Shown one piece after another: positions 14,291-22,453 of a stretch of DNA of 23,752 bases. Made by a program: the position numbers and the translations under genes. How positions within the stretch are numbered: position 1 is the stretch's first letter; every line of letters starts with the position of its first letter. The stretch is from an uncultured Eubacteriales bacterium (lineage in GTDB: Bacteria; Bacillota; Clostridia; Peptostreptococcales; Anaerovoracaceae). The notes below the pieces were generated by a model, which had not been told where the DNA came from, did not search any database, and saw only the letters and a list, made by a program, of their open reading frames with translations. Where the stretch lies: NCBI GenBank assembly GCA_902793875.1, contig CADBFL010000005.1, positions 1 through 23,752 of the forward strand, given 5' to 3'.

Positions 14291-15272
14291 ATGCGTGTAT
14301 CCTCGTTCCCGTAAGGCCGTTGATGCCGTCTTTTGCCTTTTCGAGCAGCGTGATGAGAGCTGTCCTGCCCGGCTTGGATTCGGCGAATTTCACGGCCGCC
14401 TCCACCTTAGGCAGCATCGACCCCTTGGCGAACTGACCTTCCTCCATGTACTTCTTGATCTCGCTGACGCTGACATCTCCGATCTGTTTCTCATCCGGCT
14501 TTCCGAAGTTGAGCGATGCGTTCTCAACGGCGGTGAGAATGATCAGATAATCCGCATCGAGCTCTTCAGCAAGAAGCTCGGAAGCGAGGTCCTTGTCGAT
14601 GACCGCAGGAGCTCCCTTGAGGTGGTTGTTCTCTGTCCTGAACACAGGGATCCCGCCTCCGCCTGCCGCGATGACGATGTGACCGGTGTCAGCGAGGGCC
14701 CTTATGGTATCGATCTCGACGATGGCCTTCGGCTTAGGGCTCGCGACCACTCTCCTGTAGCCTCTTCCCGAATCCTCGATGAAGATGTGGCGTTTTTCCA
14801 TAGCCTTTTTGTCAGCTTCGGCCTTGGTCAGGAACGGACCTATAGGCTTTGTCGGATTCTTGAACGCAGGGTCCTGAGGGTCGACCTCGACCTGAGTGAG
14901 ACAGGTAGCGACATCCATCTCTATGCCCCTGTCGAGAAGCTCCTCTCTGAGCCTGTTCTGGATATCATATCCGATATAGCCCTGGCTCATCGCAGTGCAT
15001 ACCGACAGCGGGAAGTGCGGGTGCTTCTCTGGGTTCTCTCTTGAAAGGAGCGTCATGGCGTCCTGTATGACACCGACCTGCGGTCCGTTGCCGTGGGTGA
15101 CGACCACTTCATACCCCTCCTCGATGAGATCGGCGATAGGCTTGACCGCCTCCGAGACCGAGATCATCTGCTCGATGAGATTGCTGCCCAGAGCGTTGCC
15201 GCCCAGAGCTACTACTACTTTCTTCTTTCCGTTCTTTTTTTCGTTCTTTTTTTCGTTCTTTTTTTCTTCCAT
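14289..15272 (-). CDS. arcC: Carbamate kinase (ArcC/YqeA type)
   Basis: 327 residues. Amino-acid-kinase fold with VVVALGGNALG after the N-terminus, VVTHGNGPQVG, the carbamate kinase region CLTQVEVD..DPAF.NPTKPIGPF, AAGGGGIPV and AVIDKDLAS. Reaction: carbamoyl phosphate plus ADP to ATP plus carbamate. The N-terminus is extended by about 16 residues made of EKKN repeats encoded by a perfect 3 x 12-bp tandem repeat; family members normally begin just before VVVALGGN. It lies 78 bp downstream of ygeW, whose carbamoyl phosphate it would turn into ATP. An AAAGGTG ribosome site precedes the ATG. It ends on the regulator's terminator. Confidence 0.95.
   Translation of the reverse strand: MEEKKNEKKNEKKNGKKKVVVALGGNALGSNLIEQMISVSEAVKPIADLIEEGYEVVVTHGNGPQVGVIQDAMTLLSRENPEKHPHFPLSVCTAMSQGYIGYDIQNRLREELLDRGIEMDVATCLTQVEVDPQDPAFKNPTKPIGPFLTKAEADKKAMEKRHIFIEDSGRGYRRVVASPKPKAIVEIDTIRALADTGHIVIAAGGGGIPVFRTENNHLKGAPAVIDKDLASELLAEELDADYLIILTAVENASLNFGKPDEKQIGDVSVSEIKKYMEEGQFAKGSMLPKVEAAVKFAESKPGRTALITLLEKAKDGINGLTGTRIHA
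15230..15265 (-). repeat. Perfect 12-bp x 3 tandem repeat in the carbamate kinase N-terminus
   Basis: Three identical copies of CGTTCTTTTTTT on the plus strand. On the coding strand they give EKKN-EKKN-EKKN. The unit is a multiple of three, so gain or loss of copies keeps the frame. Confidence 0.95.
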
Positions 15273-15350
15273 CTTGCCTGCACCTTTACGCTCTTATAAA
15301 CGAACGGAGCCGATGCCGCCCTTCCGGGCAGCACCGCTCCTCAGTATGAT

Positions 15351-16547
15351 CTAGAATTTTTTTCTCGGAGCCGCCTCGCTGTCGAGAGCCTTGAGGGCAG
15401 CTACAGGATCCTTCACCTTTGCAAGGAATATCATGGCGGCGATTACATACGGCTTGTTGGACGCCTCCTTGTAGAGAGAGTCGCGCGCATGATCGAACAC
15501 CTTCGCTGTGACTTCGCCGTGATCGCATGAGATGCCCTGGATGTCTGCCGGCAGCGGATGCATGTAGATGGTGTCGAGTCCGTTCTTTGTCAGCTTCATC
15601 ATCTCATCATCCACGACCCAGTCCTGATGCGTCGCGTTCTGTGTGAGCAGCTCCTTCTCGAGCTTGTCGATCCCGTTGAAATCTCCCTTGCCGTAGAGGT
15701 CCGTACGGATCTCCATGGCGTGGAACGGAGCCCAGCTCTTCGGATATACGACATCGGCATCTTTGAAGGCTTCCTTCATGTCATTTGTGACAGTGAACTT
15801 GCCGCCGGATTCAGCCGCGTTCTTCTTCGCGACTTCGATGACATCGTCCATTACTTCATATCCTTCAGGATGCGCGAGCACTACGTCCATTCCGAAACGC
15901 GTGAGAAGTCCGATGATGCCCTGAGGTACCGAAAGAGGCTTTCCGTACGACGGAGAATAAGCCCAGCTCATCGCGATCTTCTTTCCCTTGAGGTTCTCGA
16001 CGCCGCCGAACTCATGGATGATATGGAGAGCATCGGCGAGCGACTGTGTCGGGTGATCGATGTCGCACTGCAGGTTTACCAGGGTCGGCTTCTGCTCGAG
16101 CTCATGATCTGCCGCCGCCTGCGTGACAGAATCCACGACCTCGTGCATGTAGGCGTTTCCCTTGCCGATGTACATGTCGTCACGGATGCCGATGACGTCC
16201 GCCATGAAGGAGATCATGGTAGATGTCTCGCGCACTGTCTCTCCGTGGGCGATCTGGGATTTCTTTTCGTCGAGATCCGCTACTTCGATGCCGAGCAGGT
16301 TGCATGCGCTCGCGAACGAAAAGCGCGTTCTTGTGGAGTTGTCTCTGAAGATCGAGATCCCGAGCCCGGAATCGAAGATCTTTGTGGACTTGTTGCGTTC
16401 CCTGAGATCCCTCAGCGCGTCAGCCACGGTGAATACCGCCTCGATCTCATCGTCCGACTTTTCCCATGTCAGGAAGAAGTCGTTGTCATACATGTCGGCG
16501 ATGTTCAGTTTCGCCAGCTTTTCAGCAAGTTCTGTTGTCTTGGACAT
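15351..16547 (-). CDS. ygeW: Knotted carbamoyltransferase YgeW
   Basis: 398 residues from the chosen start. It has the carbamoyl-phosphate loop STRTR (71-75), HGET (101-104), HPTQ (165-168) and the C-terminal MHPLPADI, as in aspartate/ornithine transcarbamylases. The long N-terminal extension and the GKGNAYMHEVVDS region match the YgeW group with a trefoil knot. Its natural second substrate is not settled; in this gene context it probably phosphorolyses or forms a carbamoylated (diamino)propionate-like product (inference). The frame opens seven codons earlier, but ATG at 16547 has AAAGGAG seven bases before it, so I use that start. It has its own promoter and precedes carbamate kinase. Confidence 0.93.
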   Translation of the reverse strand: MSKTTELAEKLAKLNIADMYDNDFFLTWEKSDDEIEAVFTVADALRDLRERNKSTKIFDSGLGISIFRDNSTRTRFSFASACNLLGIEVADLDEKKSQIAHGETVRETSTMISFMADVIGIRDDMYIGKGNAYMHEVVDSVTQAAADHELEQKPTLVNLQCDIDHPTQSLADALHIIHEFGGVENLKGKKIAMSWAYSPSYGKPLSVPQGIIGLLTRFGMDVVLAHPEGYEVMDDVIEVAKKNAAESGGKFTVTNDMKEAFKDADVVYPKSWAPFHAMEIRTDLYGKGDFNGIDKLEKELLTQNATHQDWVVDDEMMKLTKNGLDTIYMHPLPADIQGISCDHGEVTAKVFDHARDSLYKEASNKPYVIAAMIFLAKVKDPVAALKALDSEAAPRKKF

Positions 16548-16622
16548 TGTTTTCTCCTTTGCTCTCAAAAATAGCTCTTACGTATATCTTCTAAAAAATT
16601 TTTTGTTCCCTAAACTATTTTT

Positions 16623-16650
16623 ATTATATACTCTGCATCCGCTTTTTCAA
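16623..16650 (-). promoter_or_regulatory. Sigma-A-type promoter of ygeW-arcC
   Basis: On the minus strand: TTGAAA (-35), 16-bp spacer, perfect TATAAT (-10). Expected transcript start is near 16615, giving a leader of about 68 nt before ygeW. This is the best promoter match in the window. It sits just after the hydantoinase gene, so ygeW-arcC can be made separately from the upstream run. Confidence 0.65.
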
Positions 16651-16673
16651 TGCTTAATTCGTTGAAATCCCGA

Positions 16674-18080
16674 TTATTTTCCGGATGCCAGCACGCTTTC
16701 GCCGCGCTTCAGATATCTGCCGTCCCCCTTCTTTCCGGTGAACCTTCCGTTCCTTGCGATCTCGCTGCCTCTGAGGAATACCCTCTCTACGCTGCCGTCC
16801 AGGGTCATGCCCTCATAACACGAGTAATCGGACGCTCCTCTGATGTACTCCCTGTCGATCAGAGTCTTCCCGGAAGGATCTATGATCACTATGTCGGCGT
16901 CGGTCCCCGGCTCGAGCGATCCTTTCTGCGGATACATCCCGAACATCCTGCATGGCTCGGATGATGCGTATTTCACGACCTGAGGCAGGCTGATGCGTCC
17001 CTTCATGAAGCCTTCCGAGAAGAGCAGCAGCAGTCTCTCCTGCACTCCCGGCGCTCCGTTCGGACACTTTGTGAAATCGTCCTTTCCGTACTGCTTTTCG
17101 GCCTTTCCCTCTTTGAAGTGGAACGGGCAGTGGTCTGTCGCCACGGTATCGATGATGCCTCCTTCGGCCAGCGCCTGCCAGAGTTCCTCCCTGTCCCGGT
17201 CCTTTCTCAGCGGAGGCGACATGATGGCCTTGAGCCCTTCTTCGGGGTCATCGTACTCGCTGTCGTTCAGTATCAGGTACTGTATGCATGTCTCCACGCC
17301 CAAATTAGGCCTCTTCTCGGCTCTTGCCTTCATCACCTCGTGCAGCCCCTCGGCGCTCGAAAGGTGCACTATGTATAAAGGCGCGTCACCGGCCATCGCG
17401 GCGATGTGTATCATGCGGTTCACCGCCTCGGCCTCGCACCTTGGCGGCCTTGACAGAGGGTGGTATTTTGCTTCGGTTTTACCCTCCTCCGGGAATTCCT
17501 TTCTGAGCCTTGTCAGCACACCGTGGTTCTCGCAGTGCACCGTGATGACTATGCCGGCCTCCTTCGCGGCTCTGAGCACACGGAAGACATCCTCGTCCTC
17601 GAGCCTGTAATCGTAGGTCAGATAGACCTTGAAGCTCGTGATGCCCTCCTCTTCCTTTATCTCTTTCATCTCGGAGAAGGTGGCGTCATTCACATGCTGG
17701 AACACCCCGTGGAACCCGTAGTCCACGACCGCGTTGCCGTCTGCAAGCCTGTGATACTCGTTCACCTGATGCCATAGGCTGCAGTCCTTCGGCCCGAAGG
17801 CCATGTGGTCGACTATGGTAGTCGTGCCCCCGCAGGCCGCCGCGACAGTCCCGTCATAGAAGTCGTCTATCGCGCGCGCAAAGCCGACATCGAGATCCAT
17901 GTGGGTATGCACGTCGACGGCTCCCGGCATCACGTACATGCCTTCGGCGTCTATGACTTCGGCGTCAGCGCATTCGATGTTTTCGCCGACCTCGATGATC
18001 TTTTCATCCTCGATCAGGATGTCTCCTTTGAAGACTTCCGAATCCGTCGCGATCTGTCCGTTCTTTATCAGTTTTTTCAT
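16674..18080 (-). CDS. hydA: Dihydropyrimidinase/hydantoinase-type cyclic amidohydrolase
   Basis: 468 residues. Binuclear metal site: HTH (H58, H60), the carbamylated lysine K151 in SFKVYLTYDY, H182 in VHCENH, H239 in VHLSS and D316 in ATDHCPF. These are the D-hydantoinase/dihydropyrimidinase residues at normal spacing. Family reaction: hydrolytic opening of a cyclic ureide or amide ring. In purine clusters (E. coli hyuA/ygeZ) it is expected to open the ring of a reduced purine intermediate (inference). The reading frame extends to 18167, but the family start MKKLIKNG is at 18080; the ribosome site there is weak. It lies 89 bp after xdhD, with an inverted repeat in the gap. Confidence 0.9.
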   Translation of the reverse strand: MKKLIKNGQIATDSEVFKGDILIEDEKIIEVGENIECADAEVIDAEGMYVMPGAVDVHTHMDLDVGFARAIDDFYDGTVAAACGGTTTIVDHMAFGPKDCSLWHQVNEYHRLADGNAVVDYGFHGVFQHVNDATFSEMKEIKEEEGITSFKVYLTYDYRLEDEDVFRVLRAAKEAGIVITVHCENHGVLTRLRKEFPEEGKTEAKYHPLSRPPRCEAEAVNRMIHIAAMAGDAPLYIVHLSSAEGLHEVMKARAEKRPNLGVETCIQYLILNDSEYDDPEEGLKAIMSPPLRKDRDREELWQALAEGGIIDTVATDHCPFHFKEGKAEKQYGKDDFTKCPNGAPGVQERLLLLFSEGFMKGRISLPQVVKYASSEPCRMFGMYPQKGSLEPGTDADIVIIDPSGKTLIDREYIRGASDYSCYEGMTLDGSVERVFLRGSEIARNGRFTGKKGDGRYLKRGESVLASGK

Positions 18081-18130
18081 ACCTGCTCTCTGTCTCTCTT
18101 CCTTTCTGTCAGCTGTCCCTGCAGAATGAT

Positions 18131-18167
18131 TTGTGTATGAACATTCGGTTGAAGAAATGATACACAA
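18131..18167. repeat. Inverted repeat between xdhD and hydA
   Basis: TTGTGTAT and ATACACAA, perfect 8-bp arms separated by 21 bp, directly after the xdhD stop. It could be an mRNA stem-loop protecting or separating the two cistrons, or a pair of operator half-sites. No T-run follows, so it is not a standard terminator. Confidence 0.6.
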
Positions 18168-18169
18168 GT

Positions 18170-21034
18170 CTATTTCTTACTGTAATAAGTGTCTTCCATA
18201 GGAAGCGAAGTTCTGAGGACTCCGTCTCTCGCGTAGTAGGCTCCGGCGACAGCGGGCGCGGCAGGTATCGTGGTGATCTCGCCTATCCCCTTGGCGCCGT
18301 ATGCTGCATCGAGCAGCTCCTTCTTTTCTACGTGTATCGCATGTATGTCCGGGATGTCCGTCGCACGGAGGAGGCCCAGCGTCCCGTATCTCGCAGTCGG
18401 CACGCAGTCCTCGAGAGGCCAGTTCTCTGTCAGGGCGTATCCCATGCCCATCAGAACTCCTCCTTCTATCTGTCCCGACATCGACAGAGGGTTCACCACC
18501 TTGCCGGCGTCGAAGGCCGCGTAGATGTCGGTGACCCTTCCCTCTGCATCGAGCACGGCAACATTCGTGGCATATCCGTACGCTATGTGGCTCTTCGGAT
18601 GCGGCTTGTCCGAACCGAGCTTGTCGGTCGGCTCAAAGTATTCGTACTCGAAGCTCCTGCCGTTCATCCTTCCGAGAGTCTCCTCAGTGATTCCCTCTTC
18701 ATCCATGGCAGCTTTCAGAAGCTTTGCCGCCTCCTTTACGGCCTCGCCTGTCACAAGCGTCTGCCTCGATCCGGACGTGGTGCCGGAATCCGGCGCGTTG
18801 CCGGTATTGCTCGGGGCTATCCATATCTTCGTGAGCGGAAGGCCGGTAGCCTGGGCGACGTCCTGCACGAACACCGTCTGGCAGCCCTGCCCTATGTCCG
18901 AAGCCGCGGTATATATCCAGACAAGCCCGTCCTTTACCTCAAGAACCGCCCTTCCCTTGTCCGGCAGGCCAACTCCGACGCCCGCGTTCTTCATCGCGCA
19001 GGCGATCCCGACCCTGTCAGGCGGAGCATCATCGAAGTACGGCTTGACCGCGACGAGCGTCTCCTTCAGCGCTGTCGAGACATCGGCTATCTGTCCGTTC
19101 GGGAGTTCCAGTCCCGGTTCGATGGCGTTTCTGTATCTGATCTCCCACGGGCTTATGCCGGCCTTTTCGGCAAGCACATTCAGAAGCGATTCCAGCGCGA
19201 ACTGGCTCTGGCATACGCCGAAGCCCCTGAAGGCTCCCGCAGGAGGATTGTTCGTATAGTATCCGTGGCCCCTTATGTCCGTGTTATGGTAGTTATACGG
19301 TCCCACGCTGTGAGTGCAGGCTCTTTCGAGCACAGGTCCGCAGAGGCTTGCGTAAGCGCCTGTATCGAAATCTATGTCGCAGTCGAGCGCCGTCAGTATG
19401 CCGTTCTCATCGCATCCCAGCGTGAATGTCCCCTCCATGGCGTGCCTTTTCGGATGCACCCTCAGGGATTCGCTGCGGCTGAACTTCGCCTTGACCGGCC
19501 TTCCGAACTTAATGGCCGCAAGCGCGGATATGTGCTGTGTCGTCACATCCTCTTTCCCGCCGAAGCCTCCTCCGATGAGCTGGTTCTCGACGATTATGCG
19601 TTCAGGCGTATCCTCCCACCCCAGCATGATGCTGACCTCATGTCTGGTATCGTAAGCTCCCTGATCGGTCGAGAGTATCTTCACTCCGTCCCCGTATGGG
19701 AAAGAGACCGCGCACTCGGGCTCGAGGAATGCGTGCTCTGTGAAAGGCGTCCTGAACGTGCCTGTCACGGTGTACGCGGATTCCTTAAGGGCCTTTGCGG
19801 CGTCCCCTCTCACGACATGTCTCTGCTGGCAGAGGTTTCCCGCGGAGTGGACCTTCGGAGCGCCTTCAGCCTTCGCCTCCGCGATGCTCCTTACCGGCTC
19901 GAGCTGCTCGTATTCTATCTTTACGGCCTTCTTCGCCTGCTCGAGTATGTACGGGGACTCTGCGACCACAAGGCATATGGCGTCTCCCACCATCCTCGTC
20001 GTATCGCCTTCGGCTATCATCACATCCCAGTCCTGCTGGATATGCCCCACCTTGTTGTGCGGCACATCCTCCGCGGTCAGAACGCCCAGCACTCCCGGCA
20101 GAGATTCCGCCTTTTCCTTTATGATCTTTTTCACCACCGCCCTCGGATACTGAGACCTGACAGCCGAGCAGTAAGCCATTGGCGGCATGTCCGGATCCAC
20201 CACGGTGAATATGTTGCAGAGAGGCTCGTCCTTTCTGGAGACTGTCCTTCCGATCCCGGTCAGTCCCTTCGCCGAAGCCTCTTCATATTCCTCTTTCGTC
20301 CAGCCGGCAAGCTCCATCATGAGATCCGGTCTGTCCGAAGGCACGAAGTATTCAGGGCCGATGTCGTCCGGGTACTTCCCGTAGCCGAGGACCTTTTTCC
20401 TGACATCGATGCGGAACACATTCTGCCCCACTCCGAACTCTGAAGACTTGCCCTTGTTTTCGTAATTCTCTATGCCCGACGCCAGCTCAGGGTCGTATTT
20501 CGAACCTACGACCGAGATGAATTCCTTCTGCTCCGGCAGCATTTTTCCCGTGAACTGAACTACATCTCTCAGCTCTTCTTCGCCCCGGAGTATAGCGGCG
20601 GCCCTTTTTATGCCTGTGATTATTTTCTTGTATCCGGTGCAGCGGCATACATTGCCTCTGATCGCTTTTTTTATCTCAGCCGTGGACGGATCGGGATTCC
20701 TGTCGATCAGAGCCTTTGCCGCCATGACCATGCCCGGTATGCAGAAGCCGCACTGAACGGATCCGGCAGTCCCGAAAGCGTACACGAAGGTTTCCTTCTC
20801 GCGCAGGGAAAGACCCTCGACCGTGATGATGCTTTTGCCGGCCGCTCTTTCGGTCGTCAGTACGCACGCTCTTACCGCATAGCCGTCCGCCACGACGGTG
20901 CATGTGCCGCAGGCTCCTTCCGAGCAGCCGTCCTTGACCGAGTACAGCTTAAGATCGTCCCTGAGATATCTCAGAAGGGGCTTGTTTTCTTCAGTCGTTC
21001 TCTCTATTCCGTTTACAGTGAATGTATAAGCTAT
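18170..21034 (-). CDS. xdhD: Selenium-linked xanthine dehydrogenase, fused FeS and molybdopterin subunits; non-canonical ATA start
   Basis: 954 residues if begun at ATA 21034, matching E. coli XdhD (956). First is a plant-type [2Fe-2S] domain (C37, C42, C45, C57), then the second cluster (C95, C98, C130, C132), then the molybdopterin domains with GGGFGGKED, PAGAFRGFGVCQ, a GQGCQT segment and the catalytic-Glu region AKGIGEITTIP. There is no FAD domain. Reaction: hydroxylation of xanthine-type purines, or the reverse. The frame is open through the ferredoxin domain up to the TAG of the preceding gene, yet has no ATG/GTG/TTG before GTG 20893, which would delete three of the first cluster's cysteines. 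AGGAGG at 21043-21048 is eight bases from the ATA. A sequence error or lost start codon is the main alternative. Confidence 0.88.
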   Translation of the reverse strand: MAYTFTVNGIERTTEENKPLLRYLRDDLKLYSVKDGCSEGACGTCTVVADGYAVRACVLTTERAAGKSIITVEGLSLREKETFVYAFGTAGSVQCGFCIPGMVMAAKALIDRNPDPSTAEIKKAIRGNVCRCTGYKKIITGIKRAAAILRGEEELRDVVQFTGKMLPEQKEFISVVGSKYDPELASGIENYENKGKSSEFGVGQNVFRIDVRKKVLGYGKYPDDIGPEYFVPSDRPDLMMELAGWTKEEYEEASAKGLTGIGRTVSRKDEPLCNIFTVVDPDMPPMAYCSAVRSQYPRAVVKKIIKEKAESLPGVLGVLTAEDVPHNKVGHIQQDWDVMIAEGDTTRMVGDAICLVVAESPYILEQAKKAVKIEYEQLEPVRSIAEAKAEGAPKVHSAGNLCQQRHVVRGDAAKALKESAYTVTGTFRTPFTEHAFLEPECAVSFPYGDGVKILSTDQGAYDTRHEVSIMLGWEDTPERIIVENQLIGGGFGGKEDVTTQHISALAAIKFGRPVKAKFSRSESLRVHPKRHAMEGTFTLGCDENGILTALDCDIDFDTGAYASLCGPVLERACTHSVGPYNYHNTDIRGHGYYTNNPPAGAFRGFGVCQSQFALESLLNVLAEKAGISPWEIRYRNAIEPGLELPNGQIADVSTALKETLVAVKPYFDDAPPDRVGIACAMKNAGVGVGLPDKGRAVLEVKDGLVWIYTAASDIGQGCQTVFVQDVAQATGLPLTKIWIAPSNTGNAPDSGTTSGSRQTLVTGEAVKEAAKLLKAAMDEEGITEETLGRMNGRSFEYEYFEPTDKLGSDKPHPKSHIAYGYATNVAVLDAEGRVTDIYAAFDAGKVVNPLSMSGQIEGGVLMGMGYALTENWPLEDCVPTARYGTLGLLRATDIPDIHAIHVEKKELLDAAYGAKGIGEITTIPAAPAVAGAYYARDGVLRTSLPMEDTYYSKK

Positions 21035-21042
21035 TTCAGCAT

Positions 21043-21048
21043 CCTCCT
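21043..21048 (-). promoter_or_regulatory. Strong ribosome binding site deciding the xdhD start
   Basis: AGGAGG on the minus strand, just after the TAG of the ferredoxin gene. An ATG follows with zero spacing but opens only MLK before a TAG. The in-frame ATA eight bases away has ideal spacing for initiation of xdhD. Confidence 0.7.
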
Positions 21049-21052
21049 GTAT

Positions 21053-21595
21053 CTACTCCGCAGAGGTGATTATGCCGCGGATATCCCTGATGACCCCGCG
21101 CGGGCACTTCACCGCGCACATGCCGCATCCGAGGCATGTCTCAGGGTCTATTACCGGACTTCCGCTTTCAATGGTGATCGATGCCGCCGGACAGACCTTT
21201 ACGCAGATGCCGCACGAGATGCACGAATTATCGCAGGCTTCTCTTGCGGTCTTTCCGGCGTCCCTGTTGCTGCACTTCGGCCGGATGATATACTCCCTGT
21301 TTATGACATCGATGATGTTCTGAGGGCAAGCTCTCCCGCACAGACCGCAGCCCACGCATTTGCCCGCATCTACGGAAGGCGGGCCCGATCCTTCGATATT
21401 TATGGCCGCAAGATGGCAGGCGCTGACGCAGGAGCCTCCCCCGAGGCATCCGTATCTGCACCTGCTTATCCCGTCAGGATAAAGTCCGAGGATGGCTTCG
21501 CAGTCATTCGGCAGCGCAGCCCGGTCTATCCCTTCAAGCAGAGGGCTTCCTCCCCTGCAGCGCACATATGCTGTTTTCTTGATCCTCTTTGCCAT
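21053..21595 (-). CDS. RnfB-like soluble polyferredoxin
   Basis: 180 residues with 18 cysteines in iron-sulfur groupings: C46/C50/C56/C60 (CRYGCLGGGSCVSAC), C80/C83/C86/C90, C121/C125/C128/C131/C135 and C154/C157/C160/C164, enough for up to four [4Fe-4S] clusters. The CxYGCLGxGSC entry and the overall order match the C-terminal half of RnfB, but the RnfB membrane anchor is absent. It probably passes electrons between XdhD and a flavoprotein such as YgfK (inference). It lies between yqeB and xdhD. Its TAG stop is in the same frame as xdhD, with no other stop between them. The ribosome site is weak (AAAGAAAG). Confidence 0.85.
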   Translation of the reverse strand: MAKRIKKTAYVRCRGGSPLLEGIDRAALPNDCEAILGLYPDGISRCRYGCLGGGSCVSACHLAAINIEGSGPPSVDAGKCVGCGLCGRACPQNIIDVINREYIIRPKCSNRDAGKTAREACDNSCISCGICVKVCPAASITIESGSPVIDPETCLGCGMCAVKCPRGVIRDIRGIITSAE

Positions 21596-21609
21596 CGTTT
21601 CTTTCTTTG

Positions 21610-22401
21610 CTACAAGCGGTCCCCGGCATATCTCATAACAGCTTCGAGCACTCCTCCGCCAATGGAAAGAGCCTTGTCCGATACGCTCATGTAATCGATG
21701 ATGTCCCCTCTCGGATCGACATCGCCGGACTTGAGTCCCTTCGTTACAGGCACTCCGTCCTGCAGAAGGCCTCTTATCATGCCGTCGGTCTTAGCCGTCA
21801 CAGGCACTCCGTCGACATTGCCGACGCGGTCGCCTTCCCTGACGAGGTCTCCTATCTCTTTCTCCGGATGGAATACTCCGTCAGCCGGGGCTTTCAGCAG
21901 GCGGTTTATCGTCTGGCCGCCTATATTCCCCGGAACTCCGGTGTTGGCTATCGCAGAGCCTTCCGTTATGACCCTTCCCAGAGTGTGCCCGCGCTTGGTC
22001 TCGACGACGGCATCACAATCCGTGCCCGCCGTAAAGCCGGGTCCGACTCCTATCACGAGCGGAGCATCGTCTATATGCGTGCCTGTGTTGACCTTCGCAA
22101 GTATCGCGTCGACGACCACCTCAGGCTTCATGATCCCGATGATCTTTGCCCCGGGATCGGGCATGACGGGTATGACTCCCCTTTCAAGGCAGTCTCTGAC
22201 CTCTTCTTCGGTCTCCGCTCTTTCAGCTTTCACATCTTCGACCTGGGCGCTGCCGAGACGGACCGCTTCCGAAAAAGCGACCGTCCGGCGCACCGCCAGA
22301 GGCACCGGCAGATCAGTCATCACTACATCGAAGCGCGAGTGATGCAGCCTCAGAGCGATCCCGCTCGCAAGATCGCCGGCGCCTTTGATAACTATAAGCA
22401 T
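21610..22401 (-). CDS. yqeB: YqeB/EF2563-family selenium-dependent molybdenum hydroxylase maturation protein
   Basis: 263 residues. The N-terminal Rossmann-like KGAGDLASG (residues 6-14) and the body segments VVIGVGPGFTAG-type, ETKRGHTLGRVI and GVPGNIGG are characteristic of the EF2563/YqeB family. The family is found beside molybdenum hydroxylases that carry a labile selenium ligand, and is thought to help build or insert that cofactor; the biochemical step is not established. Its presence marks the neighbouring XdhD as selenium-dependent. It ends 14 bp before the polyferredoxin gene, in the same operon. No selD or other selenium-supply gene is in the window. Confidence 0.92.
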   Translation of the reverse strand: MLIVIKGAGDLASGIALRLHHSRFDVVMTDLPVPLAVRRTVAFSEAVRLGSAQVEDVKAERAETEEEVRDCLERGVIPVMPDPGAKIIGIMKPEVVVDAILAKVNTGTHIDDAPLVIGVGPGFTAGTDCDAVVETKRGHTLGRVITEGSAIANTGVPGNIGGQTINRLLKAPADGVFHPEKEIGDLVREGDRVGNVDGVPVTAKTDGMIRGLLQDGVPVTKGLKSGDVDPRGDIIDYMSVSDKALSIGGGVLEAVMRYAGDRL

Positions 22402-22453
22402 TTTTTCTGCTTTCCCGGCCCTGACAGGCCGTCCTCATCCATACTGCCGGATA

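Noticed and set aside
15290..15350. Terminator between ygeW and carbamate kinase
   Set aside because: Only an imperfect GC-rich hairpin without a T-run is present, so continued transcription into carbamate kinase is more likely.
18332..20443. 703-codon plus-strand open frame opposite xdhD
   Set aside because: Shadow of xdhD: the minus-strand frame carries all cluster-binding and molybdopterin motifs, while the plus frame has none.
18170..21034. Selenocysteine (in-frame TGA) in the selenium-linked xanthine dehydrogenase
   Set aside because: No in-frame TGA interrupts the gene. In this family selenium is a labile cofactor, not selenocysteine.
21053..21055. TAG as a pyrrolysine codon joining ferredoxin and XdhD
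   Set aside because: TAG ends many genes in this window, no context for recoding is visible, and a ribosome site follows the TAG directly. Read-through is kept only as a minor possibility in the findings.
22416..22431. Hairpin CGGCC-N6-GGCCG between ygfK and yqeB as a terminator
   Set aside because: The stem has only 5 bp and no T-run on the minus strand; the genes look co-transcribed.
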